A DNA stretch of 5,838 bases from Bacteroidales bacterium (lineage in GTDB: Bacteria > Bacteroidota > Bacteroidia > Bacteroidales > Dysgonomonadaceae), in assembly GCA_012799155.1 (NCBI GenBank), contig JAAZLV010000163.1, positions 1 through 5,838 on the forward strand. Reading direction: 5' to 3'. Shown here piece after piece: positions 1-5,838 of this stretch (position 1 is the first letter of the stretch; the number at the start of each line of letters is the position of its first letter). The notes below the pieces were generated by a model, which saw nothing but the letters and a program-made list of their open reading frames with translations, did not search any database and was not told where the DNA came from. The translations under genes were made by a program, and so were the position numbers.

Positions 1-1137
1 GCACCACAGATCGCCTACCAGAACCTGGATGTGATGTTCGGTGGCGGCAACGGCATCCTCACCGACAATATCAAGGAGCACTTCGCCAACAACGGTACCA
101 CTTTGATAAGCGACGACCGACAGGCACTACTTGACTACAACAGCACAGGAAAGGTGTGGGCCCTCTTCGGCGAGAAGGCTCTCCCCTACAACATTGACCG
201 CAACCCCGACAAGATTCCCTCCATCGCTGAGATGACCGCCAAGGCACTGGAACTGCTCTCTAAAAAGGAGAACGGCTTCTTTCTTATGGTGGAAGGGAGT
301 CAGGTTGACTGGGCGGCACACGCCAACGATGCCGCCACTATGATCAATGAGTACCTTGCTTTTGATGAAGCGGTGGGCAAGGCGATAGAGTTCGCCAAGG
401 CCGACGGAAACACTGCCGTGGTGATTGTTTCCGATCACGGCAACAGCGGCTTTTCTATTGGCAGCAGTCGATGCAGTGGTTATGACCGCCTCTCTTTGGA
501 GCAGATATTCGGTACCGTTTCAGGTTACAAGCTAAGCAGCAACGCCCTGGAGTCTATCCTAATTGAGACACCTTCAGATCAATTTAAAAGCGTCTTCATG
601 GAGTATACCGGCATAGACCTCACAGATGATGAACTGGAGCTGCTCCTCTCCTCGAAGAACTACAAGGAGGCGGATTACACCAAGGTTGGAACCAGCAACA
701 ACCTGGCACACAACATCGGAAACATCCTGAACGAACGCACATGCTTCGGCTTTACAACCGGTGGCCATACCGGTGAAGAAGTGTTGTTGGCAGCCTATCA
801 CCCGGAGGGCGATGTGCCACGCGGCAACATACGTAACACGGAGTTGAATCGCTACCTGCAGGAGGTGAGCGGACTTGAATACTCTCTTGAACAACTCTCG
901 GATCGCATTTTTGTGAAACATACGGAGGTGTTCGAAGGAATGAGTTACTCTATCAACCGTGACAATCCCGACTTTCCGGTACTGAAGGTGAAGAAAGGCA
1001 GAACAACTCTGGAGATCCCCGCCTTCTCATCGGTGGTAAAGAAGAACGGGAAGCCTTTAGACTTAGGCTCTGTAGTGGTTTACATTGACAAGAATGATAC
1101 ATTCTACATCCCTTCAAACCTGAATGAGATGTTCTGA
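1..1137 (+). CDS. Alkaline phosphatase (PhoA family), 3' part; 5' end outside window
   Basis: Phosphomonoesterase of the alkaline phosphatase superfamily, normally exported and using two zinc ions and one magnesium to release phosphate. The frame is open from base 1 (378 visible residues). The start, signal peptide and nucleophilic serine are off the left edge, so the GTG at 31 is internal. Metal-ligand motifs are in the family order: VEGSQVDWAAH (visible residues 97-107; Glu98, Asp103, His107 match E. coli E322, D327, H331), SDHG (Asp145, His146 match D369, H370) and TTGGHTGEE (His256 matches H412). Trp follows Asp103 where E. coli has Lys328, as in several other bacterial alkaline phosphatases. 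Compared with E. coli PhoA there are about 67 extra residues between DHG and GGH, and a longer tail after the last ligand. The gene ends TGA-TAG in frame, followed by a strong hairpin. Family assignment is very secure; physiological substrate is unknown. Confidence 0.95.
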   Translation, partial: APQIAYQNLDVMFGGGNGILTDNIKEHFANNGTTLISDDRQALLDYNSTGKVWALFGEKALPYNIDRNPDKIPSIAEMTAKALELLSKKENGFFLMVEGSQVDWAAHANDAATMINEYLAFDEAVGKAIEFAKADGNTAVVIVSDHGNSGFSIGSSRCSGYDRLSLEQIFGTVSGYKLSSNALESILIETPSDQFKSVFMEYTGIDLTDDELELLLSSKNYKEADYTKVGTSNNLAHNIGNILNERTCFGFTTGGHTGEEVLLAAYHPEGDVPRGNIRNTELNRYLQEVSGLEYSLEQLSDRIFVKHTEVFEGMSYSINRDNPDFPVLKVKKGRTTLEIPAFSSVVKKNGKPLDLGSVVVYIDKNDTFYIPSNLNEMF

Positions 1138-1156
1138 TAGATCAATGCTCAACAAA

Positions 1157-1191
1157 CAAAAAGCTCCGCCTGTCATAAGCGGAGTTTTTTG
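1157..1191. terminator. Bidirectional intrinsic terminator between convergent genes
   Basis: The arms CTCCGC (1164-1169) and GCGGAG (1179-1184) form a perfect 6-bp GC-rich stem around a 9-nt loop. On the + strand the stem is followed by six T (1185-1190). On the - strand it is followed by five T, because the 5' arm is preceded by AAAAA. The A and T tracts can also pair, extending the stem to about 13 bp with one G-T wobble. It lies 19 nt after the phosphatase stop and 23 nt beyond the stop of the convergent DUF4251 gene, so it probably ends both transcripts. Confidence 0.88.
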
Positions 1192-1214
1192 TTATCGGCT
1201 GAAATATCAACCTG

Positions 1215-1724
1215 CTACTCATTCTTTTCGACCCTACTACTAAGATCACCTTGAAATGAGATCGACTGCCTGTTGAAGTCATTCACCATAAGACGGGATG
1301 TACCATTTTCCCAGATGTCGAAAGTGAAGGTCACGGGCCGGTCAAGATCCAAAATCGTGACCTTGGCCATCCAGCTGCCACGTTTCTTTCCGGGAGCGTA
1401 GCGATAGGTGAAATCGGTACTGGTAAACTGAAAACCTCCCTCACGAGGATCCATAGGTGCACGGTAGGCACGACCGTAGTAAGGAAGATAAGCTTTCACT
1501 GTATCGGGAGATACAGTCACATCATAATAAGGTGACAAAAATACCGGTTGGTAGCTGGCAGGATATGCATAAGTAGCCTCGAAACGAAAAGATGACTGCT
1601 CAACCCCCTCCCGCACCTCCATAGCCAGTTTCTCCTTCTCTGCCACTGTCTGGGAACTGCCGCATCCCCAGTATGTGAGCAATAGCAAGAAGAGACTGAA
1701 TCCGTAAAATAGCTTTTTTTTCAT
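1215..1724 (-). CDS. DUF4251-family putative lipoprotein
   Basis: A 169-residue exported protein of unknown function that resembles the DUF4251 family of Bacteroidota. It begins MKKK, followed by a hydrophobic stretch (about residues 5-18) and Cys21 in the context TYWGCGSS. This is a signal peptide with a loose lipobox: the Gly before Cys fits, while Tyr and Trp at -3 and -2 are unusual. The mature part is a predicted beta-rich domain. Family-like elements are LPYYGRAYRAP (80-90), the GGFQFTSTDFTY segment (97-108) and, near the end, FNRQSISFQG (150-159). I chose the ATG at 1724 because GGAGGAG sits 6 nt upstream of it. The in-frame ATGs at 1742 and 1739 overlap or precede that site and would put charged residues ahead of MKKK. 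It lies on the same strand as the membrane protein gene upstream, 109 nt away, so co-transcription is possible but not shown. It is probably anchored in the outer or inner membrane facing the periplasm. Confidence 0.82.
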   Translation of the reverse strand: MKKKLFYGFSLFLLLLTYWGCGSSQTVAEKEKLAMEVREGVEQSSFRFEATYAYPASYQPVFLSPYYDVTVSPDTVKAYLPYYGRAYRAPMDPREGGFQFTSTDFTYRYAPGKKRGSWMAKVTILDLDRPVTFTFDIWENGTSRLMVNDFNRQSISFQGDLSSRVEKNE

Positions 1725-1730
1725 CGTTTT

Positions 1731-1737
1731 CTCCTCC
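1731..1737 (-). promoter_or_regulatory. Strong Shine-Dalgarno fixing the DUF4251 start
   Basis: On the - strand GGAGGAG is followed by a 6-nt spacer and the ATG at 1724. This is the only clear purine-rich ribosome-binding site among the starts in the window, and it decides between 1724 and the two ATGs upstream at 1739 and 1742. Confidence 0.7.
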
Positions 1738-1833
1738 ATCATTAATACATCACATGATTCATCGACAGATTACACCCTGTAACCCAACACAAATAACATT
1801 CATCTATTTAACAGCGTGAGAGTAAAAAAAGTT

Positions 1834-2853
1834 TCAGACAAAGAACTGGCGAAAAGGAAAAAAATGGAAAAGATAGAAAAGCACCATCACAACAATATTG
1901 ATGTAAGCAATCCAGAGACCACCCTTTGTATGTAAACGGGTGAAATAATAGGCATTCAGGTAGGAGATCAATGATAGTGCTAGAGTGAAAAAGAAGAGTG
2001 TACTCTTCCAATAGATTACCTGTAATACCAACAAGAATATAATCAGGTAGATGACAAACTGTAACAACGTAAGAGTAAGCACTTTGTCGCGAAAGAATAC
2101 ACGTGTGCTGAGAATCATGTTGGAGAGGAAGAATAACACAACCAACAACAGGGCAATCCACTCCACAGCAGAAAATTCGGGAATAGATGGCAATGAGATG
2201 TAGGTATAGAATCTGAAAGGATAGAGAAAGCCGGGCAAATCATCCATCAGGTAGGCAAGGGAGAAAAGCGTGAAACCCACCAGCAGGATACCGAAGAGGT
2301 AGTTGAGGCGTGCCTTCAATTGGGGCCCTCTCATGGAGCGTTCTCCCCTCCACCAAAGGGGTACAAGCGCCAATGCACCGATATGAAATAGAGAAGCCAC
2401 GGCAATCAGCACACCTGAACGGAATGAGTATAGATAGGCATCCTGCTTCTGATAAGATTGCAGAAGCGGAAAAAAAGCCAGTAACAAGGGGATTACTGCC
2501 GCCAGGGCAGGTGACATCACTAAAAAACGGGGATGTAGACTCAACAGAAAGAACGGGATTATAAAAGGCAGATTGGACCGGTTGCGGATGAGTGCAAACC
2601 TGTTGTTCATCGAATGGATCAACCAGGCGATAAGTAGCACTGCAAGCGTGGAAACAACCAGTGAGATTACAGGATCCACAAGCAGAGGAGCAGAAAATTT
2701 CCACAAATAACCGGCACCAGACAGGTGGACCGGATTGATCTCACTATTGAGAAAGAGCAGCACACGCATCCCAAGGATTACCAAGAAGGATGGAAAGATC
2801 ACGAAACGACCCTCAACAAATGTTCTCCGAAAGGTTAGGAGTGATGTGCCCAT
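1834..2853 (-). CDS. Polytopic inner-membrane protein, DUF6427-like
   Basis: A 339-residue, very hydrophobic protein with roughly nine or ten membrane segments (about residues 16-35, 58-80, 95-107, 112-131, 146-166, 185-202, 231-249, 258-281, 284-303 and 312-332). Short positively charged loops lie between some of them (for example RNRS at 90-93 and WRGERSMRG at 168-176). There is no signal peptide and no soluble domain. General appearance and position beside purD fit the Bacteroidota family DUF6427; I recall that assignment rather than having searched for it. No catalytic motif is evident, although the layout is reminiscent of multi-pass envelope-polysaccharide proteins. The ATG at 2853 lies 26 nt after the purD stop with no clear Shine-Dalgarno, which suggests translation from the purD transcript. 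Function is unknown. It could equally be an O-antigen-ligase or Wzy-like protein too divergent to recognise by eye. Confidence 0.75.
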   Translation of the reverse strand: MGTSLLTFRRTFVEGRFVIFPSFLVILGMRVLLFLNSEINPVHLSGAGYLWKFSAPLLVDPVISLVVSTLAVLLIAWLIHSMNNRFALIRNRSNLPFIIPFFLLSLHPRFLVMSPALAAVIPLLLAFFPLLQSYQKQDAYLYSFRSGVLIAVASLFHIGALALVPLWWRGERSMRGPQLKARLNYLFGILLVGFTLFSLAYLMDDLPGFLYPFRFYTYISLPSIPEFSAVEWIALLLVVLFFLSNMILSTRVFFRDKVLTLTLLQFVIYLIIFLLVLQVIYWKSTLFFFTLALSLISYLNAYYFTRLHTKGGLWIAYINIVVMVLFYLFHFFPFRQFFV

Positions 2854-2879
2854 ATCAGAAAAGCTGAATGTCGTTGTGG

Positions 2880-4151
2880 CTATCGCAGGTCAAAGCCTAT
2901 ATCTTTACGATAGGCACACTTGTCAAAACAGAGTTTTGAAATCGATTGGTAGGATCGCACGAGGGCTTCATCCATGTTGTTACCATAGGAGGTGACTGCC
3001 AGTACACGACCGCCGGCAGTGACAACACGATGATCTTCGATTACTGTGCCGGCATGGAACAGGATGCTGTCGGTCACCTCATCCAGGCCTATAATCTCTT
3101 TCCCCTTCTCATATGATCCGGGGTAACCACCAGAGACCATCATCACTGTAACAGCCGTTCGGTCGTCAATCTCCAGCTTCTTTCTGTCTAGTGTTTCGGT
3201 AGTGACTCCAATAAAGAGATCAAGCAGGTCAGACTTGATGAGCGGCATCACCACTTCAGTTTCCGGATCTCCCATACGTACATTGTACTCAATCACCTTT
3301 GGTTCCCCCTCTACTTTGATCAAACCCAGGAAAATAAAACCCTTGTATTCTATCTTTTCTTTGCTGAGCCCTAAAATGGTTGGTTCAACGATACGGGTAC
3401 GAACTTTCTCCATAAATGTTTCATCAGCAAAGGGTACAGGTGATACTGCACCCATGCCGCCGGTATTGAGCCCTGTGTCACCCTCACCAATCCGCTTATA
3501 GTCCTTGGCAACAGGCAGAATCTTATAGGAACTGCCATCGGTCAATACAAATACCGAACACTCTATACCTGAAAGAAACTCCTCAATCACCACCTTATTG
3601 CCTGCCTTACCGAACTTGCCATCCAATATTTCCCGAAGCATCTGTTTCGATTCATGCAGATCATCTAAAATCAGTACCCCCTTGCCGGCAGCCAATCCAT
3701 CAGCTTTCAACACATAGGGAGAGGGAAGTGAATCAAGAAATGAATCTCCCTCAAGAATATTCTCAGGAGTAACAGTTAGATATCGTGCCGTAGGGATCTG
3801 GTTTCTTACCATGAAGTTCTTGGCAAAATCCTTGCTTCCCTCCAGTTGGGCCCCTTTTTTTGAGGGACCAATCACGGCGATGTGACAAATGTCCTCATCG
3901 TCTCGGAAGAAATCATACACACCTTCTACCAGTGGGTCCTCCGGACCAACAACAATCATGTCGATATCATGCTCCAAAGTGAATCGCTTCATCTCAACAA
4001 AGTCAGTTACCGCAATGGGTACATTTGTACCCAGCTGAGCCGTCCCTGCATTGCCGGGGGCAATGTAGAGGTTGTTCAGGTAATTGCTTTTACGTATTTT
4101 CCACGCCATGGCGTGTTCACGACCTCCGGAGCCAAGAAGAAGAACATTCAT
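2880..4151 (-). CDS. purD: Phosphoribosylamine--glycine ligase (GAR synthetase)
   Basis: Cytosolic ATP-grasp enzyme of de novo purine synthesis that joins 5-phosphoribosylamine and glycine using ATP to give glycinamide ribonucleotide. At 423 residues it is full length for a monofunctional bacterial PurD. The N-terminal fold opens with [10 protein letters not shown] (5-14) and carries GPEDPLVEG (69-77). The ATP-grasp region shows [12 protein letters not shown] (148-159), the [10 protein letters not shown] segment (190-199) and [15 protein letters not shown] (224-238). The GARS signature is present as RMGDPETE (292-299), with Met where Leu or Phe is usual. The C-terminal domain has [11 protein letters not shown] (340-350) and ends in YRKDIG (414-419). 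The ATG at 4151 gives the canonical N-terminus. It is the first gene of a leftward transcription unit with a perfect -7 box about 68 nt upstream. The other purine genes are not nearby. Nothing looks broken. Confidence 0.98.
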   Translation of the reverse strand: MNVLLLGSGGREHAMAWKIRKSNYLNNLYIAPGNAGTAQLGTNVPIAVTDFVEMKRFTLEHDIDMIVVGPEDPLVEGVYDFFRDDEDICHIAVIGPSKKGAQLEGSKDFAKNFMVRNQIPTARYLTVTPENILEGDSFLDSLPSPYVLKADGLAAGKGVLILDDLHESKQMLREILDGKFGKAGNKVVIEEFLSGIECSVFVLTDGSSYKILPVAKDYKRIGEGDTGLNTGGMGAVSPVPFADETFMEKVRTRIVEPTILGLSKEKIEYKGFIFLGLIKVEGEPKVIEYNVRMGDPETEVVMPLIKSDLLDLFIGVTTETLDRKKLEIDDRTAVTVMMVSGGYPGSYEKGKEIIGLDEVTDSILFHAGTVIEDHRVVTAGGRVLAVTSYGNNMDEALVRSYQSISKLCFDKCAYRKDIGFDLR

Positions 4152-4218
4152 AACCTCAGTGAATCCTTTATGAAATTAATAACCACTGCCCTTGTAGCAA
4201 TAGATGGGCAACAACGCA

Positions 4219-4226
4219 CAAAGCTA
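4219..4226 (-). promoter_or_regulatory. Putative -7 promoter element for purD
   Basis: The - strand reads TAGCTTTG, an exact match to the Bacteroidota -7 consensus TAnnTTTG. Transcription would begin near 4213-4216, leaving a leader of about 60-65 nt before the purD ATG. A TTTG lies upstream only 11 nt away, which is too close for a standard -33 box (about 19-20 nt), so the -33 element is weak or absent. Confidence 0.55.
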
Positions 4227-4260
4227 CTAAAAAAATTCAAAAATGCATCCAGCAGCTTTG
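4219..4260. repeat. Imperfect inverted repeat in the divergent promoter region
   Basis: CAAAGCTACT (4219-4228) and AGCAGCTTTG (4251-4260) are inverted copies matching at 9 of 10 positions, with the outer 7 bp (CAAAGCT/AGCTTTG) identical. They are separated by 22 A/T-rich bases. The left arm coincides with the purD -7 box. It could be a regulator binding dyad, but a repeat this short may also arise by chance. Confidence 0.35.
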
Positions 4261-4291
4261 AAAAAAGAACCATCATTCACCCTGAAACCGT

Positions 4292-4299
4292 TATCTTTG
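4292..4299 (+). promoter_or_regulatory. Putative -7 promoter element for the FabK/NMO-like gene
   Basis: TATCTTTG matches the Bacteroidota -7 consensus TAnnTTTG exactly and sits 19 nt before the ATG at 4319. This implies a very short leader of about 13-16 nt. No good TTTG -33 box occurs at the usual spacing; the nearest TTTG upstream (4257-4260) is 31 nt away. The start codon is preceded by an A-rich stretch instead of a Shine-Dalgarno, as is common in this phylum. Confidence 0.65.
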
Positions 4300-4318
4300 C
4301 ATTTCAAAAATAAAAAAG

Positions 4319-5272
4319 ATGGTTCAAAATAAAATTTGCAGCCTTTTTGGCATCCGTTATCCAATCATACAGGGAGGCATGGTGTGGTGCAGTGGCTGGA
4401 AACTTGCCGCAGCGGTGAGCAATGCAGGAGGTTTGGGACTGATTGGTTCAGGCTCTATGCACCCTGACATGTTGCGCGATCACATCACCAAATGTAGAGA
4501 GGCCACCGAAAACCCCTTTGGTGTAAATATCCCCCTCATGTATCCCCAAATTGAGGAGATCATGAAGATCGTCATCGATGAAAAGGTGCCGGTGGTCTTC
4601 ACCTCCGCTGGGAATCCGAAGAGCTGGACTGCCACCCTGAAAAAAGAAGGAATCACAGTGGCACATGTTGTTTCAAGCTCCCGTTTTGCAAGAAAGGCAG
4701 CAGAAGCCGGTGTTGACGCCATTGTTGCAGAAGGCTTTGAAGCAGGGGGCCATAATGGACGCGAGGAGACTACCACCCTCACCCTGATACCGCAGGTACG
4801 CGCTGCCACAGGACTCCCCCTGATAGCTGCCGGTGGAATTGCCACAGGTGCCGGAATGGCTGCAGCCTTCGCGCTGGGCTCCGAGGGGGTGCAGGTGGGT
4901 ACGCGCTTCGCTCTCACAGTTGAAAGCTCTGCCAGCGATGCCTTCAAGCAGCGTTGTATCGAACTGAATGAAGGAGACACCTTTCTCTCGTTGAAGAAAG
5001 TGAGCCCCACGCGACTGATTAAAAATGAATTCTTCCAACAGGTGCATGAACTGGAGGAGAGGGGAGCTTCGGCTGATGAACTTCGTGAACTGCTGGGACG
5101 TGGACGTGCAAAAAAAGGCATCTTCGAAGGTGATCTGATGGAAGGAGAGCTGGAGATTGGGCAGATAGCCTCTCACATCCGCGAGATCCTCCCTGCCGGG
5201 GAGGTAGTACGCAGGATGATGGAGGAGTACCGCCTGACACTGGCACGTTTATCAGAACAAACTTTTGCCTGA
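4319..5272 (+). CDS. FMN-dependent FabK-type enoyl-ACP reductase or nitronate monooxygenase
   Basis: A 317-residue TIM-barrel flavoprotein of the FabK/2-nitropropane dioxygenase family. Family motifs in order are YPIIQGGM (14-21), SNAGGLGLIGSGS (34-46), NPFGVNIPL (65-73), SAGNP (96-100), VAEGFEAGGHNG (136-147), LIAAGGIATGAGMAAAFALG (168-187) and VQVGTRF (191-197). His145 aligns with the catalytic His144 of streptococcal FabK, and the glycine-rich segments would bind the FMN phosphate. Length and start match FabK closely. As FabK it would reduce the enoyl-ACP double bond in the last step of each fatty-acid elongation cycle; as a nitronate monooxygenase it would oxidise alkyl nitronates. By eye the N-terminus and AEGxEAGGH motif favour FabK, but automated pipelines often label such proteins nitronate monooxygenase. 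It is transcribed divergently from purD, and a signal-peptide-bearing peptidase gene follows 45 nt downstream. Confidence 0.88.
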   Translation: MVQNKICSLFGIRYPIIQGGMVWCSGWKLAAAVSNAGGLGLIGSGSMHPDMLRDHITKCREATENPFGVNIPLMYPQIEEIMKIVIDEKVPVVFTSAGNPKSWTATLKKEGITVAHVVSSSRFARKAAEAGVDAIVAEGFEAGGHNGREETTTLTLIPQVRAATGLPLIAAGGIATGAGMAAAFALGSEGVQVGTRFALTVESSASDAFKQRCIELNEGDTFLSLKKVSPTRLIKNEFFQQVHELEERGASADELRELLGRGRAKKGIFEGDLMEGELEIGQIASHIREILPAGEVVRRMMEEYRLTLARLSEQTFA

Positions 5273-5317
5273 AAAGGGATCAAAAGATGAAACCAAAACA
5301 AAACTGAGAACCGCATT

Positions 5318-5838
5318 ATGACATCGTTCAGAGGATCTATCATATTATTATTCATTACATTGACGTCGTTTTCCACAAAGTCAGCTGCGCAGGAAAACAG
5401 GAACTTCACACTGGAAGAGCTGATTCCAGGCGGGAATGATTATTTTCGCTTTATCCCACGCATTTCCGCATCATACCAGTGGTACGGCAACCGGCTGATG
5501 GTAACGGAAAACGACACTGTGTGGGAAGTGATCAACCCAACTGGAAGAAACAGCAAAAAGATGTGGCTTACCTTCGATGATTTATCATCCGACTCGCTGT
5601 TTGGGGAGCAAAAGGTGATAAGACTTGCCTTTCAAGAAGAGGAAAGAGATGCTGCCATCCTTACCACCAGCAATGGGGTTGCCACCTTCAATCCAAAGAA
5701 AAAAAAGATTGAGACCTTTTTCAACTTCCCGGAAAAGAGCGATAACCAAACCCTCTCTCCTTCGGGCCGGCATCTTGCCTTCACGGAGTCCAACAATCTC
5801 TATCTGCTCGACAGTGAGGGCAAAGTGTCGACAGTCAC
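5318..5838 (+). CDS. Probable S9-family (DPP IV-type) serine peptidase, N-terminal part; runs off right edge
   Basis: The frame from the ATG at 5318 stays open to the window end (173 complete codons, no stop). It starts with a signal peptide: Arg5, a hydrophobic core at residues 8-18, and a likely cleavage after SAA at 22-24, giving a mature protein beginning QENRNF. The segment that follows (FTLEELIPGGNDYFRF, 30-45, then YQWYGNRL, 53-60) is characteristic of the start of exported S9 peptidases of Bacteroidota. After it come beta-propeller-like repeats, including LSPSGRHLAFTESNNLYLL (145-163), which resembles the DPP IV N-terminal domain. The hydrolase domain with Ser-Asp-His lies outside the window, so activity cannot be judged. 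The product would be periplasmic or outer-membrane associated and release dipeptides from peptides. It lies 45 nt after the preceding gene on the same strand with no convincing promoter between, so read-through is likely. Confidence 0.78.
   Translation, partial: MTSFRGSIILLFITLTSFSTKSAAQENRNFTLEELIPGGNDYFRFIPRISASYQWYGNRLMVTENDTVWEVINPTGRNSKKMWLTFDDLSSDSLFGEQKVIRLAFQEEERDAAILTTSNGVATFNPKKKKIETFFNFPEKSDNQTLSPSGRHLAFTESNNLYLLDSEGKVSTV

Noticed and set aside
31..1137. GTG at 31 as a start codon for the alkaline phosphatase
   Set aside because: The same frame is open back to base 1 and encodes family-like sequence there, and the signal peptide and catalytic serine region are missing, so the gene is cut by the window edge.
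1743..1833. Promoter for the DUF4251 gene (TTATTTG-like stretch on the - strand)
   Set aside because: It does not carry the TA of the -7 consensus at the correct position and has no -33 partner, so I do not call a promoter.
1824..1847. Possible terminator after the membrane protein gene (AGTTC/GAAACT followed by a T tract on the - strand)
   Set aside because: The stem is only about 5 bp, A/T-rich and bulged, and it overlaps the stop codon. It is too weak to call; whether the downstream DUF4251 gene is co-transcribed stays open.
1808..2704. Open frames on the - strand (1808-2161, 2240-2704) overlapping the membrane protein gene, and small + strand frames at 2310-2564 and 2735-2995
   Set aside because: The 1834-2853 frame is a coherent multi-pass membrane protein; the others are Cys/Ser-rich or basic shadows in alternative frames.
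3882..4313. 143-residue + strand frame crossing the purD start and the intergenic region
   Set aside because: It is mostly antisense to purD, its product has no recognisable domain, and it would run through the putative promoter elements of both flanking genes.
4480..5121. 213-residue open frame on the - strand inside the FabK-like gene, plus other antisense frames at 4448-4666, 4673-5176 and 5019-5246
   Set aside because: They lie opposite a gene with clear family motifs. The products are low-complexity (Ser/Ala/Pro-rich) or resemble no known family. They are antisense shadows.
5260..5267. AACTTTTG as a -7 promoter box for the S9 peptidase gene
   Set aside because: It lacks the leading T of TAnnTTTG, has no -33 box, and is within the end of the preceding coding region. 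Read-through from the upstream gene is simpler.
5287..5307. Six-codon frame (MKPKQN) just before the S9 peptidase gene, as a leader peptide
   Set aside because: No ribosome-binding site, hairpin or amino-acid bias suggests attenuation. Such a short A-rich frame is expected by chance.

Overview
The window looks like ordinary chromosomal DNA from a member of the Bacteroidota, most likely the order Bacteroidales. Three things point there. Two intergenic elements match the Bacteroidota sigma-ABfr -7 box (TAnnTTTG) exactly. Most starts lack a clear Shine-Dalgarno. Two of the products resemble families largely confined to that phylum (a DUF4251 lipoprotein and a DUF6427-like membrane protein). A Dysgonomonadaceae-type genome (Proteiniphilum/Petrimonas relatives) is my best guess, but genus cannot be fixed from this sequence.

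Layout, left to right. (1) 1-1137, + strand: the 3' part of a PhoA-type alkaline phosphatase whose start and nucleophilic serine lie off the left edge. It ends in tandem stops and a hairpin at 1157-1191 that can terminate transcription in both directions. (2) 1215-4151, - strand: three genes read leftwards, in the order purD (phosphoribosylamine-glycine ligase), then 26 nt later a polytopic membrane protein (DUF6427-like), then about 110 nt later a small DUF4251 lipoprotein. (3) 4152-4318: a 167-bp divergent promoter region with one perfect -7 box for each direction and an imperfect inverted repeat. (4) 4319-5272, + strand: an FMN-dependent FabK/nitronate monooxygenase family protein. (5) 5318-5838, + strand: the signal peptide and start of the N-terminal propeller of a probable S9 (dipeptidyl peptidase IV type) peptidase, cut by the right edge.

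Function. PurD catalyses the second step of purine synthesis, and the FabK-like protein would be either an enoyl-ACP reductase or a nitronate-oxidising flavoenzyme. The phosphatase, DUF4251 lipoprotein and peptidase are predicted to act in the envelope or periplasm, scavenging phosphate and peptides in the first and last cases. No common pathway links all five genes. I see no mobile element, CRISPR array, tRNA/rRNA, toxin-antitoxin pair or defence system. I found no convincing evidence of an undescribed system; the items under findings are modest and mostly concern regulation and family assignment.
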